A stretch of DNA of 32,584 nt from Gemmatimonadota bacterium (lineage in GTDB: Bacteria > Gemmatimonadota > Gemmatimonadetes > Gemmatimonadales > Gemmatimonadaceae), in assembly GCA_019510405.1 (NCBI GenBank), contig JAEKKK010000126.1, positions 1 through 32,584 on the forward strand, in the 5' to 3' direction. The position numbers were made by a program, and so were the translations under genes. Positions 1 through 8,130 of this stretch are shown piece by piece. The notes beneath the pieces are model-generated. The model saw only the letters and a list, made by a program, of their open reading frames with translations, did not search any database and was not told where the DNA came from. The stretch's first letter is position 1; each line of letters opens with the position of its first letter.

Positions 1-146
1 AAGGCGGGCGCGCGCTCGATCTCCGATCTCTACCAGCAGCAGGCCACGACGGCCAGCGCGCGGGCCGGTGTCGTCGCCGCCGAACAGGCCGTGGAGCTGG
101 CGCGCATCGGTCTGATCCAGACCTTGCAGCTCGATCCGCGTGCGAG
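1..146 (+). repeat. Partial inverted copy of the tolC-like gene (matches 848..993 in reverse complement)
   Basis: Positions 1-146 read KAGARSISDLYQQQATTASARAGVVAAEQAVELARIGLIQTLQLDPRA; manual comparison with the reverse complement of 848-993 shows one mismatch (position 90, synonymous Ala codon). Identity stops at 147. Confidence 0.9.
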
Positions 147-183
147 GTGTTCCGTTGGGTGCCGATAGTCGCACCCGAAATAA

Positions 184-1554
184 TCAGCTTTGCAGCAATG
201 TTTTCGCGGGATCGAGCTCGCCCGTGTAGTACGGCATCAGCGCGTTCTGGAAGGCGAGCGCGTTCTTCGCGTTCACGACGGCAGTGGCCGCCTGGAGCTG
301 GCTCGCGCGCGCCTGGGTGAGCTCGAGCAGGCTCGACGTCCCGACCTGATACCGCGCCAGTGTGGTCGACACCGCGAGATCGGCCGCCTTCTGCTGCGCG
401 AGGGCGACGGCGAGCTGCTGCCGCGAGGTCTCGAGCGCGAGGTACGCGCGCCGGACATCCAGCGCCACCGATTGCTTCTGGTCGGCGAGCTGGATCCGCG
501 CGTTGTCCTCCTGGATCTTCGCCTGCTGCACGGCCACGCTGGTCGCGCCGCGATCGAAGAGCGGGAACGACACGCCGACGCTCATCGATCCGCCGCGGCT
601 CTGGTCGAGCTGGTTGCCGAGCGCGTTCGCCAACGCTGAGTTGTACGACGCGTTGTAGCTCGTGCTCAGCGACACGGTCGGCAGGCGGCCCGACGACGCG
701 GCCCTGGTGCTCACCGCGGCGGCGTCGACGCGCGTCTGCTCGGCGGCGAGGTCGCTGCGCGAGGTGAAGGCGCGGGTGAGCAGGCTGTCGAGATCGTAGT
801 GCGGCACGCTCGACGCGTCGGCCACGGCGGGCGAGACGAAGTCGTAGCTCGCACGCGGATCGAGCTGCAAGGTCTGGATCAGACCGATGCGCGCCAGCTC
901 CACCGCCTGTTCGGCGGCGACGACACCGGCCCGCGCGCTGGCCGTCGTGGCCTGCTGCTGGTAGAGATCGGAGATCGAGCGCGCGCCCGCCTTCACCTGC
1001 GTCTGGAGCTGCTTCTCCTGCGCTTCCTGCGCGGCGAGGTTCTCCTTCTGCACGGCGAGCTGCCCTTCCGCCGTGGAGAGATTCAGGTAGTCGGTCGCGA
1101 CGGTGTACACCGCCGTCTGCCGCGCCCGCGTGAGCTCACTCGTGCTGGCGGAGACGTCGAGCTTCGCCGCGCGCAGCTCGTTGACGTTGCGCAGTCCGTC
1201 GAACACGACGAGCTGCGACGAGACGCCGGTGTTGAGCGACTGCGCGGTGGACGACGTGCCCGAGAAGCTACTGCCCGCGCCGCCGCGGCCGATGCTGCGC
1301 GCCGTGCTCGTGTTGAGCGACAGGGTCGGGAGGAAGGCAGCCTGCTTCGACTCGACGGTCGTGCTGCTCGAGGCGACGGCGTTCTCCGACTGCTTCACCG
1401 ACACGCTCTGGCGGAGCGCGAGGGCGATGGCATCCTGGAGGCCGATCTTCGCGCCTGGCGCAGGGGCCTGCGCCCCGGCAACGGCTGGTGAGACCACCAC
1501 CGCGGCGACGAGGAGCGCGCGGCTCCATCTCGATGCTGACATGTATGAGTTCAT
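184..1554 (-). CDS. TolC-family outer membrane efflux protein
   Basis: Minus ORF; start MNSYMSASRWSRALLVAAVVVSPAVAGAQ with signal peptide and AGGTGA SD upstream; repeated heptad-rich TolC helical regions; next to MacAB genes. Confidence 0.85.
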   Translation of the reverse strand: MNSYMSASRWSRALLVAAVVVSPAVAGAQAPAPGAKIGLQDAIALALRQSVSVKQSENAVASSSTTVESKQAAFLPTLSLNTSTARSIGRGGAGSSFSGTSSTAQSLNTGVSSQLVVFDGLRNVNELRAAKLDVSASTSELTRARQTAVYTVATDYLNLSTAEGQLAVQKENLAAQEAQEKQLQTQVKAGARSISDLYQQQATTASARAGVVAAEQAVELARIGLIQTLQLDPRASYDFVSPAVADASSVPHYDLDSLLTRAFTSRSDLAAEQTRVDAAAVSTRAASSGRLPTVSLSTSYNASYNSALANALGNQLDQSRGGSMSVGVSFPLFDRGATSVAVQQAKIQEDNARIQLADQKQSVALDVRRAYLALETSRQQLAVALAQQKAADLAVSTTLARYQVGTSSLLELTQARASQLQAATAVVNAKNALAFQNALMPYYTGELDPAKTLLQS

Positions 1555-1585
1555 GGTTATCACCTGAGTGGTTGTGTTCGACGCG

Positions 1586-2799
<1,214 letters not shown>

Positions 2800-2803
<4 letters not shown>

Positions 2804-3555
2804 GCTGCTTCCTCCATCGGGGTCGAGGCATCGAGCGCGGCGAGATCGTCGGCGGCGATGTGCCGGTCGGTGACCGGGTGGTCCTTCCGGATCTGCCCAT
2901 CGCGCATCTCGATGACACGCTTGGCGTACTGGGCGACGTCCGGCTCGTGCGTGACGAGGATGACGGTGATCCCCTGATCGTTGAGCGCCTGGAAGAGCGC
3001 CATCACTTCGATCGACGTGCGGCTGTCCAGGTTGCCGGTCGGCTCGTCGGCGAGGAGCACGGTGGGCTCCGTGACGAGCGCGCGGGCGATGGCGACGCGC
3101 TGCTGCTGGCCGCCCGAGAGCATGCTGGGATGGTGGTCGAGCCGCTTGCCGAGTCCGACGCGCTCGAGGGCCGCGATGGCGCGCTCGCGCGGGTTCTTCA
3201 CCGGCGTGCCGCGCCGGTAGAGCAGGGGCAGCTCGACGTTCTCCAGCGCCGACGTGCGCGCCAGCAGGTTGAACCCCTGGAAGACGAAGCCGAGCTTCGC
3301 GTTACGCAGATCGGCGAGCTGCGGCTTGCTCATCGTCTCGACGGCAACGTTGTCGAGCACGTAGTGGCCGTCCGTCGGCACGTCGAGGCAGCCGAGGATG
3401 TTGAGCATCGTCGACTTGCCGGAGCCCGACGTACCCATGATCGCCACCAGCTCGCCGGCGTGCACCGTGAGGTTGACGCCGCGCAGGGCGTGGACCGCAC
3501 TGTCACCTTCGCCGTAGACGCGCGTGACGTGGTCGAGGTGTATGACGGGATGCAT
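2800..3555 (-). CDS. MacB/LolD-type ABC transporter ATP-binding protein
   Basis: Walker [10 protein letters not shown], signature [15 protein letters not shown], Walker [17 protein letters not shown] overlap with the permease gene; start [17 protein letters not shown]. Confidence 0.93.
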
Positions 3556-3566
3556 GGTGGCGGAAG

Positions 3567-3681
3567 AAAGAGTGAGTTGGTGAGTGAGTGAGTTGGTGAG
3601 TTGGTTGGTGAGTTGGCTCGTGGTTTTGCTGGGCCCCCCGCCCAGCGAGGCCGCGAACCAACTCACCAACTCACCAACTCA
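3567..3681. repeat. Inverted octamer-repeat arms (TGAGTTGG)n / (CCAACTCA)n flanking a GC hairpin
   Basis: gtgagttggtgagttggttggtgagttgg on the left, ccaactcaccaactcaccaactcac on the right; between them a perfect 7-bp hairpin GCTGGGC-CCCCC-GCCCAGC (3628-3646). Confidence 0.85.
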
Positions 3682-3687
3682 CTGCTT

Positions 3688-5043
3688 CTAGAACGGTCCG
3701 CCGGGGCCGCGGCGCTGCTGCTGCTGCGGCTGGAGCGGGTTGGTGGTCGCGCCGGTCGTCGAGGCGGTGGTCGCGCCGGGCTGCAGCGCGCTGATCACGA
3801 TGCTCTCCCCTTCCTTGAGGTCGCGGGAGGTGATCTCCGTCTTCTGTCCGTCGGAGATGCCGATCTTCACGAAGTGCGGCGTGAGCGTGCCTTCGGTGTC
3901 CACGGTCCAGACGCGAGCCATGCTGCCGGGCTGCGTGCCGGTCGTGCGCGGGCGGCGCGGTGCACCATTGCCACCAGGACCGCCGGGGAATCCGCCACCG
4001 AAGCCACCGCCGTTGCCGCCGGCGGACGGGCCGTTCGGCGTCGCGCCCGGCGCCGCGTTCGCCGCCGTGGCGCCGCCGGCGCTGTCGGTGCGCTGTCTCC
4101 GCGCGGGCATGTTCGTCTTCACCCCTTCGGGCGGCGTGAACCGCAGCGCGGTGGACGGCACGGTGAGCACGTCGTCGGCGCTCGCCGTCTGCAGCTTCAC
4201 GTTCGCCGTCATGCCGGGGAGCAGCTTGCCATCCTCGTTCGAGACGGCGACCACCGCGGTGTAGCTCACGACGTTGTTCACCGTCGTGGAGTTGAGGCGC
4301 ACCTGGTCGACCGTTCCAGTGAACGTGCGATCGGGGAACGACTGCACGGTGAAGGTCACCGGCTGCCCCGCCTGGATCTTGCCGATGTCGCTCTCGTCGA
4401 CCGAGGCGAGGATCTGCATGCGCGACAGGTCGTTCGCGATGACGAACAGCTGCGGCGCCGAGAAGCTGGCGGCGACGGTCTGGCCGACGTCCATCGCGCG
4501 CTCGACGACGACGCCGTCGATCGGCGAGTAGATGTTCGTGTACGCGAGGTTCTGCCTCGCGCGCTGGAGGTTGATCTTCGCCGACGTCAGGCCGGCCTGC
4601 GCCTGCGCGTAGCTCGATTGCGCGACGTTGTATTCCGCATCCGTCGCGATCTGCTGCTCGTGCAGCTTCTTGCTGCGCTCGTAGTCGAGCTGGGTCTGCG
4701 TGTAGACCGCCTGGGCCTTCGCGAGACCGGCCTGCGCATCCTGCACCGCCGCCTGCTGGAGGACGGGATCGATGCGCGCGATGAGCTGCCCCTTCTTCAC
4801 GTGGTCGTTGAAGTCGACGTTCAGCGCGGCGATCTGGCCGGACACCTGCGTGCCGACCTGGACCGTGCGCACGGCCCCGAGCGTACCGGTCGCCGAGACC
4901 GTCGACTTCACGCTGGCGCGCTCGACCTTGCCGAGGCGGTAGCTGGGCGTGGTGCCGGCGTCGGCCCGGTGATTGAACCAGAGCACGCCGCCGAGGGTGC
5001 TGGCCGCCAGCGCGGCGGCAGTGACTCGCATCTTGATGGACAT
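3688..5043 (-). CDS. MacA-like HlyD/RND periplasmic adaptor subunit
   Basis: VSATGTLGAVRTVQVGTQVSGQIAALNVDFNDHVKKGQLIARIDP, lipoyl/barrel-sandwich motif; IYSPIDGVVVERAMDVGQTV; operon with MacB and TolC. Confidence 0.92.
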   Translation of the reverse strand: MSIKMRVTAAALAASTLGGVLWFNHRADAGTTPSYRLGKVERASVKSTVSATGTLGAVRTVQVGTQVSGQIAALNVDFNDHVKKGQLIARIDPVLQQAAVQDAQAGLAKAQAVYTQTQLDYERSKKLHEQQIATDAEYNVAQSSYAQAQAGLTSAKINLQRARQNLAYTNIYSPIDGVVVERAMDVGQTVAASFSAPQLFVIANDLSRMQILASVDESDIGKIQAGQPVTFTVQSFPDRTFTGTVDQVRLNSTTVNNVVSYTAVVAVSNEDGKLLPGMTANVKLQTASADDVLTVPSTALRFTPPEGVKTNMPARRQRTDSAGGATAANAAPGATPNGPSAGGNGGGFGGGFPGGPGGNGAPRRPRTTGTQPGSMARVWTVDTEGTLTPHFVKIGISDGQKTEITSRDLKEGESIVISALQPGATTASTTGATTNPLQPQQQQRRGPGGPF

Positions 5044-5070
5044 GGTTCGCTTCGAGTGGGAGCGCGGTTT

Positions 5071-5109
5071 GAATGCTTCGGCGACGTGTGATCAGCGTCG
5101 CCTGCATTC
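5071..5109. promoter_or_regulatory. Interrupted dyad upstream of the macA-like gene
   Basis: GAATGC-ttc-GGCGACG-tgtgatcag-CGTCGCC-t-GCATTC: 6 bp + 7 bp arms, 28-66 nt upstream of the start codon. Confidence 0.6.
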
Positions 5110-5148
5110 AGACTACGGGCGCTCGACTCGCGCGTGGGGCGGTGTGTT

Positions 5149-5202
5149 ACGAACGGCTCGTGCGTGTCACGAACGGCCGGAAATGCAACACGGCCGAACG
5201 GC
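5149..5202 (-). promoter_or_regulatory. Candidate LytTR regulator binding repeats
   Basis: Minus strand GCCGTTCG at 5202-5195, 5177-5170 and 5157-5150; the last two are GCCGTTCGT direct repeats 20 nt apart, fitting the LytTR consensus core [AC][CA]GTTN[AG][TC]. Confidence 0.45.
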
Positions 5203-5208
5203 GTCGGA

Positions 5209-6009
5209 TCACCCCGAGACGCCGAGCCAGCGCTCGAGGGCCTCGCGCCGGGAGCGGCTGACCTTGACGCGCGTGCCGTTCTTGAGCTGCAGCTCGTAGT
5301 CGCCGCCGGCGCCGCGGTGCAGGGTGTCCACCAGATCCAGCCGCACGATCATCGAGCGGTGGACGCGCATGAAGTGCTTCGGATCCAGCCGATCCTCGAG
5401 GGTCTGCATCGACTCGCGGATGACGTGCCGTCGGTCGCCCGTGTGGAGCTCGGCGTACGGCCCGTCAGCGACGATGTAGTCGATCTGATCGACCGGGATC
5501 GAGCGCACCTTGCCGCGCATCTCGACGGCGATTCTCTCGAGGTACTGGGGCGGGGATGCGGCGATGGGGGAATGCGGGGATGCGGGACTGCCGCCGAGCA
5601 CGGATAGCAACTGCTCGCGGAGCTTGCTCAGGCCGTGCGCCGAGAGGCGCTGACGGGCGCGGGCGAAGGCGGCCTCGAAGCGCTCGTCGTCGAACGGCTT
5701 CACGAGATAGTCCACCGCGGCGACGTCGAACGCCTGGACGGCGAACTGATCGTAGGCGGTGACGAAGATCGTCGAAGGCATCTGTTCGGCGCCGATCTCG
5801 CGGACGACCTCGATGCCCGTCTTGCCGGGCATCTGCACGTCGAGGAAGACGAGGTCCGGCTTCAACGTCCGGATGCGCTCGACGGCCTCGATGCCGTTCG
5901 TGGCGGACCCGACGACGACGGTGCCCTCCTCGTGCGCGAGAAGATCCTCGATGCGCATGCGCGCGAGCGGCTCGTCGTCGACGACGAGGACGCGGATCTG
6001 CTCAGGCAC
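5209..6009 (-). CDS. LytTR-family response regulator
   Basis: VPEQIRVLVVDDEPLARMRIEDLL receiver domain, LDVQMPG phospho-Asp, KPF; C-terminal LytTR domain (YIVADGPYAELHTGDRRHVIRESMQTLEDRL..FMRVHRSMIV). GTG start at 6007-6009 overlapping the kinase gene end region. Confidence 0.92.
   Translation of the reverse strand: MPEQIRVLVVDDEPLARMRIEDLLAHEEGTVVVGSATNGIEAVERIRTLKPDLVFLDVQMPGKTGIEVVREIGAEQMPSTIFVTAYDQFAVQAFDVAAVDYLVKPFDDERFEAAFARARQRLSAHGLSKLREQLLSVLGGSPASPHSPIAASPPQYLERIAVEMRGKVRSIPVDQIDYIVADGPYAELHTGDRRHVIRESMQTLEDRLDPKHFMRVHRSMIVRLDLVDTLHRGAGGDYELQLKNGTRVKVSRSRREALERWLGVSG
5552..5591. repeat. Five GGGGATGC-type octamers inside the response-regulator linker
   Basis: ggggatgc ggcgatgg gggaatgc ggggatgc gggactgc, period 8. 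Confidence 0.8.
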
Positions 6010-7234
6010 CACGAACCACCGGGAGCTCGTCGGTGTGCGGCACACGCACCACCGGCGCCACCTCGCTCAGATGGAACGGCAGGCGGATCTCGGCCACGAC
6101 ACCATGATCTCCGTCGCGCGCGAGGGTGAAGCGCTGCCTGGTGCCGTACAGCTGCTGCAGCCGAGCGCGCGTGTTGCGCACGCCGACGCCGCGTCCGCTC
6201 GGCGCGTTGAGCGTGTCGGCCGCCGCGGCGCCGCCGTCGTCGCGCACGCGGAGCACGAGGGTGTCGCCGTCGCGCGAGCCCTCGACGACGATGTGTCCGC
6301 CGTCGGTGCGCTGCTCGACGCCGTGCTTGACCGAGTTCTCGACGAGCGGCTGGAGGATGAACGTGGGGACGAGCGCGTCGAGCAGGTCGTCGTCCACTTC
6401 GATGTCCACCGCGAGGCGGTCCTGGAACCGCACGCGCACGATGTCGACGTAGAGCCCGAGCAGGGCGAGCTCGCGCCGCAGCGGGACCTCGGGCGCGTCG
6501 CCCCCCTCGAAGCTGTGGCGCAGCAGATCGCCGAGCCGCGCGATCATGCGGCGCACGCCGCGCGGATCGCGCTCGACGAGCGAGGCGATCGCGTTCAGGG
6601 TGTTGAAGAGGAAATGTGGATCGAGCTGGCGGCGCAGCGCGTCGATGCGCGCTTCGGCGAGCTGGCTGGTGAGCTGGATCGCCTGCTCGCGGCGCGCACG
6701 GAGGCGCGAAGAATAGGCGCGCGCGACTCCCGCGGCGGCGACGCCGAGCGCGAGGATGAGCGTGTTGAGGAACCCGAACCAGAAGCGGAGCCAGGGCGGC
6801 GGTCCGCCACCGCGTCCCCCGCGGCGTCCTCCGCCACCGCCGAACGGGCCGGGCGTGAAGTGGGCGCGCAGCTCGCGTCCGACGAGGGCGAGCAGCGCCG
6901 CCGCGGCGATCGTCGAGAGCAGGAGGATCGCGATACCGGTCCAGCGCCGCCGGTTCGAGCGGGTGGCGTCGAGATCGATGCGACCGGCGATGGCGAAGAG
7001 GATCGGTGTGACGATGATCCAGAGGAACGCCTCGATCGCCGCGATCGTGGCGCGCGACGCGAACTCGCCCGGCTGCCCGCCCTCCGGATCGAAGAAGCGG
7101 TTGGCGAGCGTGAGCAGGCCGTAGCCGACCCAGAAGGCGACGATGGCGGCGAGCTCGCGTGGTCCCGGCAACAGCGGGACAGCGCGCCCTTCGCGGTACG
7201 ACTCGGCGACAGCCGATTCCAGGCCGGCTTCCAT
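6002..7234 (-). CDS. LytS/YehU-family sensor histidine kinase
   Basis: LRRQLDPHFLFNTLNAIASLVERDPRGVRRMIARLGDLLRHSFE (His_kinase domain) and HATPase motif LVENSVKHGV...GRGVGVRNTRARLQQLYG; N-terminal TM segments. Confidence 0.92.
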   Translation of the reverse strand: MEAGLESAVAESYREGRAVPLLPGPRELAAIVAFWVGYGLLTLANRFFDPEGGQPGEFASRATIAAIEAFLWIIVTPILFAIAGRIDLDATRSNRRRWTGIAILLLSTIAAAALLALVGRELRAHFTPGPFGGGGGRRGGRGGGPPPWLRFWFGFLNTLILALGVAAAGVARAYSSRLRARREQAIQLTSQLAEARIDALRRQLDPHFLFNTLNAIASLVERDPRGVRRMIARLGDLLRHSFEGGDAPEVPLRRELALLGLYVDIVRVRFQDRLAVDIEVDDDLLDALVPTFILQPLVENSVKHGVEQRTDGGHIVVEGSRDGDTLVLRVRDDGGAAAADTLNAPSGRGVGVRNTRARLQQLYGTRQRFTLARDGDHGVVAEIRLPFHLSEVAPVVRVPHTDELPVVRGA

Positions 7235-7402
7235 GCTCGAAGGTTGCTCGGCCAGGGCGGGGGAAGCAACGGCGCGCCGTGCCGTTCATGACAGCCAGGT
7301 GCCGCTCGTGACATGGTGCGTCGTCCTTTGGTCGCGTTGCGGCCGTTCGCGCACGGAGCGATGGTTGGGGCGGTCAGCGCCGGTCCCCCACCGCATTCGG
7401 CT

Positions 7403-7846
7403 ATGAGAGAACTGATGCTTTCGTCTACGATTCGCTGCCGACTCGTCCAGTCGTCACGTGCAGCCCTGGGCGTTGCCCTCCTCCTGGCGGCGACGGCATT
7501 CCAGAGCGCGGGCGCTCAGCAGGCAGCGCGGCTCCGCGTGGCCGTGGACGCCGCTCCACGCGCCGTCCAGCCCTCGCGCCCGGCCTCGTTCCGGCCGGTG
7601 CCCGCGGCGGCGGACAGCACTGAGCACTCGAACCCGAGGGTGCACGGCGCGAAGGTCGGCGCCCTCGTCGGCGTGGCCGCGGGGTTGGTCTACACCCTCG
7701 CGCTGAACACGACGAAGTCGTGCACGGAGAAGAACAACGTGGTGTGCGCCGAGGACCAGCACGATTACCGGACGTTCACCTATCCGATATTGGGCGGGTT
7801 GATTGGCGCTGTCGTCGGAGCGGTGGTGGGGTCGGCGAGGGAGTGA
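7403..7846 (+). CDS. Small secreted or membrane protein with glycine-zipper-like C-terminus
   Basis: MRELMLSSTIRCRLVQSSRAALGVALLLAATAFQSAGAQ signal peptide; GAKVGALVGVAAGLVYTL and YPILGGLIGAVVGAVVGSARE. Confidence 0.7.
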   Translation: MRELMLSSTIRCRLVQSSRAALGVALLLAATAFQSAGAQQAARLRVAVDAAPRAVQPSRPASFRPVPAAADSTEHSNPRVHGAKVGALVGVAAGLVYTLALNTTKSCTEKNNVVCAEDQHDYRTFTYPILGGLIGAVVGAVVGSARE

Positions 7847-7963
7847 CTGGCAACTGCCACTCCCAGTACTGAGTACGAAGTACCAGGTACCTGGACTGGC
7901 ATACGAGCCCCCGGAAGGCCTCGGAAGTCGCTCTATCAGACCAGCAGACGGTTGGTATGTATC

Positions 7964-7998
7964 GGGGTCAGAGTCGGCGATTCGCCGACTCTGACCCC
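7964..7998. repeat. REP-like hairpin, 17-bp perfect arms
   Basis: GGGGTCAGAGTCGGCGA-T-TCGCCGACTCTGACCCC. Confidence 0.9.
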
Positions 7999-8025
7999 TT
8001 TCGTTGAGTTGCTGGAATGCGCCAA

Positions 8026-8054
8026 GGGGTCAGACACCTTCGGTATCTGACCCC
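8026..8054. repeat. REP-like hairpin, second copy
   Basis: GGGGTCAGA-cACCttcGGTa-TCTGACCCC. Confidence 0.85.
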
Positions 8055-8130
8055 AGCCCGCCCCTCATTCCGGGAGCCAGTATGCCAGTCTCGGTACCAG
8101 GTACCCAGTACTCGGTACTGGGAGTGGCCG

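Larger units (their letters stand above)
7856..8128. repeat. Composite element: ~49-bp imperfect inverted arms with GTAC every 7 nt, enclosing two GGGGTCAGA hairpins
   Basis: Arms 7856-7904 and 8080-8128; GTAC at 7866, 7873, 7880, 7887 and at 8094, 8101, 8108, 8115; internal hairpins at 7964-7998 and 8026-8054. Confidence 0.85.

Noticed and set aside
3601-5091. 496-aa plus ORF antisense to the macA-like gene
   Set aside because: Shadow ORF in high-GC sequence; the minus frame carries all HlyD motifs.
7856-8128. CRISPR array interpretation of the short repeats
   Set aside because: Units are 7 nt, contiguous and inverted, without uniform 23-40 nt repeats and unique spacers; no cas genes seen.
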